64,000 nucleotides of DNA, taken from NCBI GenBank assembly GCA_046345315.1, contig JBKDKA010000108.1:1-64000 (forward strand), written 5' to 3'. The notes beneath the pieces were generated by a model. The model saw nothing but the letters and a program-made list of their open reading frames with translations. It did not search any database and was not told the DNA's origin. This document shows, piece by piece, positions 43,237 through 51,935 of the stretch; the first letter of the stretch is position 1, and each line of letters starts with the position of its first letter. Both the position numbers and the translations under genes were made by a program. This DNA is from F1-80-MAGs062 sp046345315. GTDB taxonomy: Bacteria > Planctomycetota > Planctomycetia > Planctomycetales > Planctomycetaceae.

Positions 43237-43971
43237 ATGATGAAATCTGCAATGCTGATCTGTCTTGTTGGTGCCGGAATCGCACTGGTTTCGGCTCAGC
43301 CGCCGGATACTCGTTCTGCGCCCGCCGGTCGGATTCGAAAGCCGCAGATGTCCGATACGATCCGGGCAAACATCTATGCGGACAATTCGTTCGAGCTGTA
43401 TCTCAATGGCCAGCTCGTCGCGGTGGATTCGATCCGGTTCATCCCGCACAACGTCATCTCGGTCGACATTCTGCCGGAGTATCCCGTCACGATTGCGGTA
43501 CGAGCACACGACAACGCTGATCCGAAGACCGGCATGGAGTATGCAAACACCAGTATTGGCGATGGTGGGTTTATCCTGAAGTTTGCCGACGGAACGGTCA
43601 CGAACAGTTCCTGGAAAGCCATGTGTGTTTCATCAGGGCCTGTTGGCGGAGACACGAAGAATCCGCGGACTGAATCCGTGCCGGAGCCGCCCAACTGGAT
43701 GTCTCCGGAATTTGATGACAGCAGCTGGGGACCCGCCACGGAGTACACCGAGGAACAGATCGATCCCAAAGCACCGTTCTTTGAACATGACTTCAATAAT
43801 GCTCGCTTCATCTGGACCGATGATCTGAAGCTCGACAACACAATACTGTTTCGGCACGTTGTGAAGTCACCTCCGGATGAGAAGGATCGACCGGATTTTT
43901 CGCGTCTGAACGAAGTCGTTCCGGAAGGTGGGCCTCGTCCACCGCGACGGGGCGGTCGTCCGCGGCGGTGA
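43237..43971 (+). CDS. Secreted beta-rich protein of unknown function
   Basis: A 244-residue protein with a signal peptide (cleavage near SAQPPD at about 21-24). The mature protein has repeated strand patterns (NSFELYLNGQLV, YPVTIAVRAHDN, TDDLKLDNTILFRHVV) like the jelly-roll, carbohydrate-binding type folds seen in planctomycete exported proteins, but I cannot name a family. It ends in a basic tail GPRPPRRGGRPRR. GGGAAG lies about 8 nt before the ATG at 43237. Placed between the anti-sigma-like gene and the first sulfatase. Confidence 0.75.
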   Translation: MMKSAMLICLVGAGIALVSAQPPDTRSAPAGRIRKPQMSDTIRANIYADNSFELYLNGQLVAVDSIRFIPHNVISVDILPEYPVTIAVRAHDNADPKTGMEYANTSIGDGGFILKFADGTVTNSSWKAMCVSSGPVGGDTKNPRTESVPEPPNWMSPEFDDSSWGPATEYTEEQIDPKAPFFEHDFNNARFIWTDDLKLDNTILFRHVVKSPPDEKDRPDFSRLNEVVPEGGPRPPRRGGRPRR

Positions 43972-44007
43972 GCCTCAGATTGGGTCTGAATTCGGAGGAT
44001 CCCTGAA

Positions 44008-45612
44008 ATGCAGATCATCAGCATGCGAATCATTCATCTACATCTCGCTGTTGTGATGACTGTGGTCGGCAGTGTGACCGCCGACGAGAGTCTCGGTGCG
44101 CCGTCCGCTCAGAGAATCAGGAAGCCGAATTTCATCCTGATGCTTGCGGATGATCAGGCATGGAACGGCCTTTCTGTCGCGATGCATCCAGAGATTTCGG
44201 GTTCGAAGGGCGCGCTCTTCCATACTCCCTCACTGGAGAAACTGGCGGCACAGGGAATGCGGTTTTCAGCCGGATACGCTCCAGCCCCGGTCTGTTCACC
44301 GACACGCATCAGTCTGCAGACAGGAAAATCCCCTGCACGAATGCACTGGACCAAAGCAGCGCCGCCCGTCGAAGGTCAGAAGCTCACAGAACCTCAGCTG
44401 GTGAAGCAGATTTCCGCGAGTGAAGTGACGATCGGAGAGATCCTGAAGAAGGCCGGATACGCGACAGCCCATTATGGGAAGTGGCATCTGAATGGAGGTG
44501 GTCCGGGAGCTCACGGTTACGACGAACACGATGGTGATACTGGCAATGAGCAGGCGTTTCGATTTCAGGATCCGAATCCGGTGGACATCTTCGGCATGGC
44601 CGAACGAGCAGAGGGGTTCATGAAGAAGTGTTCGACTGAAGGACGACCGTTCTTCATCCAGCTCTCGTGGAACGCGCTGCACGCTTCAGAGAACGCACTC
44701 AAGGCGACTCTCGCAAAGTACGAAGAGCTTGGCGCCGGCAAACAGATGGAACGAGCAGCCATGACGGAAGATCTCGATACCGGCGTCGGGCGAGTACTGC
44801 AGTCCGTCGAACAGTTGGGTCTGACGGATTCAACGTATGTGATTTACATGTCGGATAACGGGAGCGGTGGAGGTGGTGCCGGAGGAAACGGCAGGAAGGC
44901 CGGCGAGCGTGACCAGAATGGAGATCGTCGGGAGAAATCTCAAGCGCAGTCAGCCGGAGGAAAGGGCCGTTCCGGGAGTCCTTTGTCCGGAGGAAAAGGT
45001 GACGTTTACGAAAACGGAATTCGAGTGCCCTGGATTGTTCGTGGTCCCGGGATTCAGCCAAATTCGTGGTGCCATACACCGGTCGTCGGATACGACTGGT
45101 TCCCCACCTTCTGTGATCTGGCAGGCATTGACTCGTCAGCGTTGCCGTCGTCACTCGAGGGCGGCAGCCTGAAGGCACTGCTGCTGAATGAAGGCCGGGG
45201 AACTGTGAAGCGAGCGTACGATGAGCTGATCTTTCACTTTCCTCATTATCAGGGCGAGGATGGACCTCAGTCAGCCATCATTCGTGGTCACATGAAGCTG
45301 ATGCATTTCTATGAGGACGATCGCACCGCATTGTTTGATCTTGAAAATGATATCAGCGAACGGAGTGACCTTTCGAAGGAGATGCCGAAAGAGACGGCTC
45401 AGCTGAAGGAAGCACTTCAAAAACACCTTGCCGCCGTGGATGCTCAGTTTCCGGTTCCCAATCCGAACCACGACCCGAATCAGCCGGCCACTTCAGCTCG
45501 AGGAAAACGCGGGGGTGGAGCTGGTGGTGGCGGTGGAAAGAAACGCGGCTCGGGAGATGCAGGAAACGGAAACGGCGGTATGAACAAGCGAAAACCAAAG
45601 AGAATGCCATGA
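44008..45612 (+). CDS. Secreted sulfatase with Gly/Lys-rich tail
   Basis: A 534-residue arylsulfatase-family protein with a signal peptide (about 1-25). The metal-binding start NFILMLADDQAWN is followed by the formylglycine motif VCSPTRISLQTG (Cys96), then YGKWHLNGGGPG and FVQ-type turns; the second metal site lies around YMSDNGSGGGG. Cys-type FGly motifs are processed by the aerobic formylglycine-generating enzyme. A long Gly/Lys-rich insertion at 295-325 and a tail at about 490-534 (GGGAGGGGGKKRGSG) are unusual. GGAGG lies 9 nt before the ATG. Stop overlaps the next start by 4 nt. Confidence 0.93.
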   Translation: MQIISMRIIHLHLAVVMTVVGSVTADESLGAPSAQRIRKPNFILMLADDQAWNGLSVAMHPEISGSKGALFHTPSLEKLAAQGMRFSAGYAPAPVCSPTRISLQTGKSPARMHWTKAAPPVEGQKLTEPQLVKQISASEVTIGEILKKAGYATAHYGKWHLNGGGPGAHGYDEHDGDTGNEQAFRFQDPNPVDIFGMAERAEGFMKKCSTEGRPFFIQLSWNALHASENALKATLAKYEELGAGKQMERAAMTEDLDTGVGRVLQSVEQLGLTDSTYVIYMSDNGSGGGGAGGNGRKAGERDQNGDRREKSQAQSAGGKGRSGSPLSGGKGDVYENGIRVPWIVRGPGIQPNSWCHTPVVGYDWFPTFCDLAGIDSSALPSSLEGGSLKALLLNEGRGTVKRAYDELIFHFPHYQGEDGPQSAIIRGHMKLMHFYEDDRTALFDLENDISERSDLSKEMPKETAQLKEALQKHLAAVDAQFPVPNPNHDPNQPATSARGKRGGGAGGGGGKKRGSGDAGNGNGGMNKRKPKRMP

Positions 45613-47480
45613 GATCGAACTGTGTTTTGTTGCTGGTTGTCATGACGGCGATTCTCTGCGGTGACATCGCAGGCGTATCGGCACATTCAATCACGGATGA
45701 TTCTGTACCGGGAAGTGTTCCTGCTGGTTCAGAGAACAGTGTTGGAAATGACACGCCGGATGCTCATGATCACACCCATGATCTCGACGGGAGCTCGCTG
45801 ATCAGTGAGTCCCGGTTTGTGCGGATTGTTGACCGCAATGTGTATCTGCGATCGGCTGACGGTCGACTGATCGTCAGACCATTGGATGGGCTGGGCCCGG
45901 ATGAACTTCGCTGGGTTCGTGCTCATCAGGAGGACATTTACCGAAAGAATCAGAAGAGATCAGTGGCGGAAACTGCGAGCCCCACGTTTACAAGCCGGAA
46001 AACATCGCAATCCAGGCGTGAATCTTCGAAGGATCGAGTCCGAGAGTCCTTCGACGTGTTTGCTCGTTCTGGTGCCATCGCATTGAGAAGCGATGCGCAG
46101 TATCAATACGTGGAATCGAACGGAATGCCGGATCATCCGATGATGATCGGAATTCGTTCCTGGCAGCAACAGGTGCCGCTGCCGCAGAAGTATACGGGGT
46201 CCAATGCCTGGCAGATTCCTTTACAGCCCAGACCGGCAGCTCAGCCGGCATCAACGAAGAATCGATTTCTGCGCGGAGCCATCGCGCTGGCTGTCAATGG
46301 CATCCCGATTTTCAATCCTCTGAACAATCGTGGTAACGACGCATTCCTTGCGGGTGAACTGGATGAATACGGCGGCCACTGCGGTCGCGCCGATGACTAC
46401 CATTACCACCTTCCTCCGGTGCATCTCGAAAAGCAGGCTGGAAAAGGGTCGATCATCGCATGGGCGCTCGATGGATATCCCATCTATGGCTTCGAGGAAC
46501 CAGACGGCAGTGCCGTTCGTGGGCTCGACAAACTGAACGGTCATCAGCATGCAGACGGTGATTACCACTATCATTCCACGAAAACATACCCCTATCTGAA
46601 CGGCGGGTTTTACGGCGAAGTCACGGAGCGAGATGATCAGGTGGATCCGCAGCCGCGAGCAGAGTCGCCTCGCCCGGCACTCACTCCATTGCGGGATGCC
46701 AGAATCACCGATTTTCAGTCGACAGCCCCCGGAAAGTTTCGGCTGACCTACGACGTTCGCGGGCGCGAAGGTTCCGTCAGCTATTCACTGGCGGACAGCT
46801 GCGCCGTGCAGTTTGTGTTTGTGAGTCCGGACGGAGAATCGAAAACCGAGACCTACGAGCCGCGACGTCGCGGACCCGGAGAACGAGGTCGTCGGCCTGC
46901 ACCGGATGATGAACAGAACCGACCGCCACGTGGGGACCGGAGAAAACCACCGAAGGACGGTCAGCGAGGTCAGAAACGCGATCAGAGCCGCACGGAAGAT
47001 CGTGGTTCACAGAGTAAGAATTCATCGACATCGTTTCGTGTGAGCAGCGATGCGATCGATTCAGCTGGTTTTCTGTCCGAGGAGTTTACCTGCGACGGGG
47101 CCAGTGCATCTCCTCCGGTGACGTGGCAGAAGGTTCCGAAAGAGACGAAGTTCATCGCCGTCAGTCTGTGGCACACGGCCCCGGATCAGGAAAAGTCTTA
47201 TTGGTTGGTTTACAACATTCCGGCCAGTGCCAGCGGGCTCCAAAAGAATGCCAGAAACATCGGCACGACGGGGCTCAACGATCGGCGAAGAGCCGAATTC
47301 GACGCGATGTGTTCCAAAGGTCCGGGAATCAAGACGTACCATCTGACTGTGTATGCGCTTTCCGACAAAGTGATGCTTCCGCCGGATCAGGCAACACGAG
47401 CTCGATTTCTCGAAGCCATTCAGCAGATCACTCTCGCAGAATCCACAATTGACTTTCAGTATGAACGGAAGGAGCAGTGA
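45609..47480 (+). CDS. Secreted YHYH-domain protein fused to PEBP-like domain
   Basis: A 623-residue protein with a signal peptide. The central YHYH domain (about 165-340) has GGHCGRADDYHYHLPPVHLE and ADGDYHYHSTKTYPYLNG, plus WALDGYPIYGF; such domains occur in many planctomycete exported proteins and are of uncertain function. A linker at about 415-465 is strongly basic (RRRGPGERGRRPAP, RPPRGDRRKPPKDG). Residues 475-620 form a phosphatidylethanolamine-binding/Raf-inhibitor-like (YbhB) domain with FTCDGASASPPVTW and YWLVYNIPAS. It overlaps the sulfatases on both sides by 4 nt. Role probably extracellular; function unknown. Confidence 0.88.
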   Translation: MRSNCVLLLVVMTAILCGDIAGVSAHSITDDSVPGSVPAGSENSVGNDTPDAHDHTHDLDGSSLISESRFVRIVDRNVYLRSADGRLIVRPLDGLGPDELRWVRAHQEDIYRKNQKRSVAETASPTFTSRKTSQSRRESSKDRVRESFDVFARSGAIALRSDAQYQYVESNGMPDHPMMIGIRSWQQQVPLPQKYTGSNAWQIPLQPRPAAQPASTKNRFLRGAIALAVNGIPIFNPLNNRGNDAFLAGELDEYGGHCGRADDYHYHLPPVHLEKQAGKGSIIAWALDGYPIYGFEEPDGSAVRGLDKLNGHQHADGDYHYHSTKTYPYLNGGFYGEVTERDDQVDPQPRAESPRPALTPLRDARITDFQSTAPGKFRLTYDVRGREGSVSYSLADSCAVQFVFVSPDGESKTETYEPRRRGPGERGRRPAPDDEQNRPPRGDRRKPPKDGQRGQKRDQSRTEDRGSQSKNSSTSFRVSSDAIDSAGFLSEEFTCDGASASPPVTWQKVPKETKFIAVSLWHTAPDQEKSYWLVYNIPASASGLQKNARNIGTTGLNDRRRAEFDAMCSKGPGIKTYHLTVYALSDKVMLPPDQATRARFLEAIQQITLAESTIDFQYERKEQ

Positions 47481-49033
47481 CAACGATGGGCAGATACCGG
47501 CCACTTCGAAAGATGATCGTCGCGATCGCTGTCATCGGTTGTTTCGTCGTCGGAGTTTCGACGTCATCCGGAGCTTTGCCAGAGTCTGCTTCACGACAGA
47601 AATCAGAGCGGGAGTCACGTCCGAACATCATACTGATTCTGATGGATGATATGGGCTGGCGAGATGTCGGCTTCATGGGAAACGAGTTTGTCGAAACTCC
47701 GCATCTTGATCAGCTGGCTCGATACGGCCTGATGTTCACTCAGGCTTACGCAAGCGCACCGAACTGTGCTCCCACACGAGCCTGTCTGATGTCAGGTCAG
47801 TACACACCGCGTCACGGAATTTACACCGTGGTTGATCCGCGGCAGCCACCCGGATCCCCTTGGCATCCGCTCATGGCGGCGGAGAGCCGGTCGGAACTTG
47901 GAACCGGCGTTGTGACAGTGGCCGAAGCACTCCGCGATGATGGGTATTCGACAGGCTTCTTCGGGATGTGGAATCTCGGTCGAGGTCGTACCGGCCCCGT
48001 GACGCCCGGCGGTCAGGGTTTTCAGCGAGTCGTGTTTCCGGAGACGCTGGGCTTTGGAAAAGATGCCTACTTCGATGACGAGGGAAGATATCTGAGCGAC
48101 CGGCTGACAGATTCCGTGATTGAGTTCATCGAAGAGCACTCCGATGATCCGTACTTTGTTTATCTCGCTGATCACGCAGTGCATGCCCCGTTCGAACCGA
48201 AACAGGATCTGCTTCACAAATACGAAGCAAAAGCATCAGGAGATCAGGATCGTCGGAATGACCCCGCTTATGCAGCGACCATTGAGGCTGTTGACCTGAA
48301 TGTCGGGCGCCTGATGAATGCCCTCCAGCGGCTCAACCAGACAGAACGGACGCTGGTGATCTTTACCTCAGATAACGGCGGAACACCGCAGTTCACAGCG
48401 CCACTGAAGGGAAGTAAAGGGCAGCTTTATGAAGGCGGAATCCGTGTGCCGCTGGTCATGTCGTGGCCTGCACTGAAAAAGCACGGCGGCCGTTGCGATG
48501 TTCCTGTATCAAGCGTGGATCTGTACCCGACACTGATGGACGTTGCCGGGATCCGGCAGACGGTCAACCAGGTGACAGATGGTGTGAGTCTTGTTCCGAT
48601 CATGAAGGGAACCGGAGACATCGACCGGAAGCGACTCTTCTGGCACTTCCCTTGTTACGTGGGACGTGCCACTCCGTCGAGCGCCATCAGGGAAGGCGAC
48701 TACAAGCTCATCGAGTTCTTTGAAAAGCCAGAACAGTACGAGCTGTACGATCTGAACGCGGATCCAGGCGAGGAGAACGACCTTGTGGCGACGCAGCCAG
48801 ATAGGGCGGCGTCACTTTATCGAACACTCCAGCAGTGGCAGAAGGAAACGGAAGCAGCGATACCACGAGACAAAAATCCGAGTTTTGATCCGAATGCTGA
48901 GCGTCCTCGGGGTGGCCCCGGTAATGGCGGAGGCCCCGGCAACGGCGGCGGAAATTCGTCGTCGAACAGTCAATCGGGGCGAAAGAACAAACCACCGGGC
49001 TCCGGACGCCGTGGCAATCGTCGTGAAAAGTGA
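47477..49033 (+). CDS. Secreted sulfatase with Gly/Ser/Arg-rich tail
   Basis: A 518-residue sulfatase from GTG 47477 (ATG 47486 is an alternative with AAGGAG further upstream). Signal peptide ends near VSTSSGA. Key features: IILILMDDMGWRD, the formylglycine motif NCAPTRACLMSG (Cys97), metal-binding segment FTSDNGG, and VSSVDLYPTLMDVAGI. The tail (about 470-518) is basic and Gly-rich (GGPGNGGGPGNGG, RRGNRREK). As in the other sulfatase, activity would need a maturase, which is not in this window. Substrate not determined; the gene ends the operon. Confidence 0.93.
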   Translation: MTTMGRYRPLRKMIVAIAVIGCFVVGVSTSSGALPESASRQKSERESRPNIILILMDDMGWRDVGFMGNEFVETPHLDQLARYGLMFTQAYASAPNCAPTRACLMSGQYTPRHGIYTVVDPRQPPGSPWHPLMAAESRSELGTGVVTVAEALRDDGYSTGFFGMWNLGRGRTGPVTPGGQGFQRVVFPETLGFGKDAYFDDEGRYLSDRLTDSVIEFIEEHSDDPYFVYLADHAVHAPFEPKQDLLHKYEAKASGDQDRRNDPAYAATIEAVDLNVGRLMNALQRLNQTERTLVIFTSDNGGTPQFTAPLKGSKGQLYEGGIRVPLVMSWPALKKHGGRCDVPVSSVDLYPTLMDVAGIRQTVNQVTDGVSLVPIMKGTGDIDRKRLFWHFPCYVGRATPSSAIREGDYKLIEFFEKPEQYELYDLNADPGEENDLVATQPDRAASLYRTLQQWQKETEAAIPRDKNPSFDPNAERPRGGPGNGGGPGNGGGNSSSNSQSGRKNKPPGSGRRGNRREK

Positions 49034-49137
49034 GCAGCGATCGTGGAGAGCATCGTTGATGCATCAATCCCGATGCCATTCTGATGACATTGCCACGAGG
49101 ATCACGAGGATATTGAGAGCCGAAAGCACGAGTTTCG

Positions 49138-49165
49138 TGTCATTCCAGTGCATGCAGGAATGGCG
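49138..49165. repeat. Degenerate ATTCC..GGAAT hairpin, possible copy A5
   Basis: GTGTCATTCCAGTGCATG followed by CAGGAATGGC, similar in layout to A4 with changed core. Lies 105 bp past the end of the second sulfatase; the rest of 49034-49358 shows no gene. Confidence 0.4.
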
Positions 49166-49358
49166 AGATCGTGGAGACGCATCTACGACACCATCAGACG
49201 GATGATTTCCATGGTCCGCACTTCGGCAGATGATTTTCGGCCTGAAAGGCAACGCTGTGAAGCATCTTCAGGCGGCATGTTTTGGTGGCATCAATTTCAT
49301 TTTTTTCCTCCGTTTTCGGCTGGCGTAGTTCTGGGTCTCCGAGTGGTCTGACATCAGG

Positions 49359-49592
49359 ATTCTTCGGGCGGTAGCGTGCTCGTTTATCGCAGCTCGTGTA
49401 ATCAGGCCGGATGAACTTTACACACTGCAGGAATTTGCAATCAGACTTGGAATTCGCTCATCGACTTCGCGATCAGCACGCAGAGCTTGTCGTCGAGTCC
49501 TTGACAGTCACAAACGTGGTTTTGTCTATGGCCGAGACTGGATCGAATACGTATTGAAAACCTCAGCGGGCCACGACAAGCCGTCGTCGTAG
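49359..49592 (+). pseudogene. Excisionase-like helix-turn-helix gene remnant
   Basis: An open frame without ATG, GTG or TTG (stop codon at 49326, next stop 49590) translates to RPDELYTLQEFAIRLGIRSS followed by RRVLDSHKRGFVYGRDWIEY, the pattern of the short excision-type helix-turn-helix proteins found with integrases in planctomycete elements. Either a very rare start is used or the 5' end is lost. It lies 65 bp upstream of the recombinase remnant on the same strand. Confidence 0.55.
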
Positions 49593-49656
49593 GATTCAGC
49601 CTGACCCATCTGGTTCAGTTTCGGTTGTCAAACTGAAACGTGGAGGAATCACGAGC

Positions 49657-50242
49657 ATGGCAAATCGAAATCGATCATCGACACGAAGCACCAAAAAAGC
49701 GACCGTTCGAATCGTCAGGCTGTCTGCGAGGCCGTTTCAATTGCGAAATCTCTGCCCGGTGGAAAAGCGTGAGGTGCGCATTTCTACAGGAGGTCGCGAT
49801 GAAGATAAAGCTGAAAAGCTACAGAGTGAACTGAATGCAAAGTTATTGATTGGTCTGAATACCAGATCTTCGAAAGCGAAACTGATCGGCCCCGAAATGG
49901 AGTGGTCTGATTTTCGGGAGCAATACAGAATCCTTCACTTAAAAACGTTGAGAGAGCGTACTGCGATTGACGCCGCGAGCCGGCTGTTTTTTTGGTCCTA
50001 AATCGCTGCAAGGCAAATTCGGTCGCCGAGTCAAATATGCTTCTGCCCATGATCTCAGAAGGTCATGCTGTGAGCAGATGCGGGAAGCTGGGGTTCCCCC
50101 GCTGATCATTTGCCGAGTGATGCGGCATTCGTCCTGGGAGACCACTCGAAAGCACTACGCTCCCGGCGACGTCCAGCGGGATACTGAATTTCTGGACAGT
50201 GTGTTCAAGCCAAGAACGGAGAATTCTCCGAAGGACGCCTGA
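49657..50242 (+). pseudogene. Tyrosine recombinase (integrase), internally deleted and frameshifted
   Basis: The first frame (49657-50001, 114 residues) reads as an integrase N-terminal part: RPFQLRNLCPVEKREVRIST, GPEMEWSDFREQYR and HLKTLRERTAID. The second (to 50242) holds only the C-terminal catalytic region: AHDLRRSCCEQMREAG with the HxxR box and MRHSSWETTRKHYA with the likely Tyr nucleophile. The middle of the protein, including the first catalytic Arg, is missing and the two parts are in different frames, so it is dead. It is placed just before tRNA-Arg, typical for a tRNA-targeting element. Confidence 0.8.
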
Positions 50243-50244
50243 TC

Positions 50245-50282
50245 AAACGAAACACCCCGTTGTACCTGGGTACACCGGGGTG
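50245..50282 (-). terminator. Strong hairpin with T-rich tail downstream of tRNA-Arg
   Basis: CACCCCGTTGTACC and GGTACACCGGGGTG (50253-50282) pair at 13 of 14 positions with a 2-nt loop. On the minus strand it begins 22 nt past the tRNA 3' end and is followed by TTTCGTTTG, as in a rho-independent terminator. On the plus strand it would also end the recombinase remnant's transcript. Confidence 0.7.
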
Positions 50283-50303
50283 ACGAATATGACGAAAATC
50301 AAG

Positions 50304-50377
<74 letters not shown>

Positions 50378-50808
50378 CATCGCACGGACGAGACTGAAAG
50401 CGGTTTGAGGATCGATTCCTGAAGGAAGAAATCCCCTGAAAACGGCTTTTCCGGCTCGTTCAGGTCGAGGGGGGAGTTTACAGAGTTCGCCGCTCGTCGC
50501 AACCCTTTGTCGCTAGCAACCGTCAGTTCGTGGCAAGAGTTCTGCAAAACATCCGCCCTTTCGGGTTGAATCATCCACTGACACAGACGAGAGCGGCTGT
50601 TATATTGATCACAGCAACGGGATGATCGGCATCGAGTTGATCCCCGCCGAATCACAATACACCTGTTTCCCCCCCCATTACAGAATCTTGACCTGGCTCA
50701 GTCATCTGCGGTCATTTTCCAGATCAAGCGATTCCGTATGATCTTTTGTGCTGGCGGCGGCTGGGTGAATGAACGTCGCACTTGCTTCTGTTTTTCAGGT
50801 TCTCCTTC
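50378..50808. other. Intergenic region without a gene
   Basis: The 431 bp between tRNA-Arg and the DUF6677-type gene contain a 9-bp C run near 50670 and no convincing frame. The divergent promoters of the tRNA and the next gene should lie here, but I could not pick reliable elements. Confidence 0.5.
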
Positions 50809-51669
50809 ATGCATGACCCCCGAATCCCCCTGAAATCCCGTTACCAGGCCGGAATTCTGGCCTTTCTTTGTCCGGGAGCGGGGCACTGGTACCAGGGACG
50901 CCGATTTAAAGCGACAATTTACTCGGTCTGCATCCTCACAATCTTCATCTGGGGAATGATCCTCGGCAATCTGCAGCCTGTATACAGTCAGGTTGCATTT
51001 TCGCATTCCGGTGGCTCAACGTCAGTTCAGCTCGACAAAGGTCGCCCCGGCACTCGTTACACGCTGGGCTACTACGCTCAGGTGCTGACGGGAGTGGTGG
51101 CTTTGCCAGCACTGGTTCAGCAGGTGAGGTTTCAGAACGACGAGGGTGTTGTCGCCCAGATCGACCGTCCAATTGACAGTGACTTTGTCGGTGTGGTTCG
51201 CGATTATCATGCTTCTGCTCGCACTGTCACCGGGACACTGAATCTGAGCCCGACCGAAAACGGAAAGTCGAGTGGTCAGTTCAGCGGTCAGTTCGAAGAC
51301 GGAACTCCGGTCACACTGGAAGTGCAGGAACTGAATCGATTCGGAAGAAAGGTCTTCGGATCGCCTCGTCGGGACATTGAATGTCGAGTCACAGCAAAAG
51401 GTGACACCGATACTGCCGCCGGGGAGTTTATTCTGACCGGAACAGTGGCTCGAAGTTTTGTCGATTGGTTTCAGGCTCCTCGCGATATGGAAGAACTGGA
51501 CCGGCTGCATGGAGAACTGAATCGACAGTTCGACCTGGCATCTGTGTTTACGTGGATCGCCGGACTGCTGAATCTGCTGGCCATCTGGGACGCGTTCGAC
51601 GGTCCCGCTTACGGATACGGTGACGAAGTTCGGAGAAAGGAAGACGAAAAGACTCCGGAACCAGCATGA
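50809..51669 (+). CDS. DUF6677-type membrane protein
   Basis: A 286-residue protein from ATG 50809. The start (RYQAGILAFLCPGAGHWYQG) and following RRFKATIYSVCILTIFIWG segments match the conserved planctomycete family; hydrophobic stretches lie near 12-30, 33-52 and 95-115, and again at the C-terminus (VFTWIAGLLNLLAIWDAF). A Gly/Ser/Val-rich globular region (about 110-240) lies between. Function unknown; a membrane-linked role follows from topology. The tiny gene at 51722 is 52 bp downstream. Confidence 0.8.
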   Translation: MHDPRIPLKSRYQAGILAFLCPGAGHWYQGRRFKATIYSVCILTIFIWGMILGNLQPVYSQVAFSHSGGSTSVQLDKGRPGTRYTLGYYAQVLTGVVALPALVQQVRFQNDEGVVAQIDRPIDSDFVGVVRDYHASARTVTGTLNLSPTENGKSSGQFSGQFEDGTPVTLEVQELNRFGRKVFGSPRRDIECRVTAKGDTDTAAGEFILTGTVARSFVDWFQAPRDMEELDRLHGELNRQFDLASVFTWIAGLLNLLAIWDAFDGPAYGYGDEVRRKEDEKTPEPA

Positions 51670-51721
51670 GGCGGAGATTCGGTCAGTCAGGTTTCGAATC
51701 GTTCGAAAGGGTTATCGTTTC

Positions 51722-51898
51722 ATGACATCATCGGTGCTGATCTATGGATTGCCGCTCACGGCCGGAATCAGTCTGGTCTATTGCGCCAGTCGCTACGAAA
51801 TGCCCGCACGCATAATGTCTTCTGCCGCAGTCATGTTCCTGAAGACTCAGCTCGGACTCGTCGTGATCTACGGTATTCTGTGGATGATGTCAGGCTAG
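51722..51898 (+). CDS. Small two-helix membrane protein
   Basis: 58 residues from ATG 51722. Two hydrophobic helices (VLIYGLPLTAGISLVYCAS and FLKTQLGLVVIYGILWM) joined by a short polar loop (RYEMPAR). It follows the DUF6677-type gene on the same strand and probably shares its transcript. Size and lack of other features rule out a functional call; it may be a subunit or regulator of a membrane complex. Confidence 0.65.
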   Translation: MTSSVLIYGLPLTAGISLVYCASRYEMPARIMSSAAVMFLKTQLGLVVIYGILWMMSG

Positions 51899-51935
51899 CT
51901 GTCGGTTGATCCAGACAGCAGAACGTCGCTCTGCG

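Noticed and set aside
49640..49834. 64-residue plus-strand frame overlapping the integrase remnant
   Set aside because: The alternative frame (49657) reads clear integrase motifs; this one is a shadow.
50670..50678. C9 run near 50670 as phase-variable tract
   Set aside because: Lies outside any gene and away from recognisable promoter elements, so no reason to infer phase variation.
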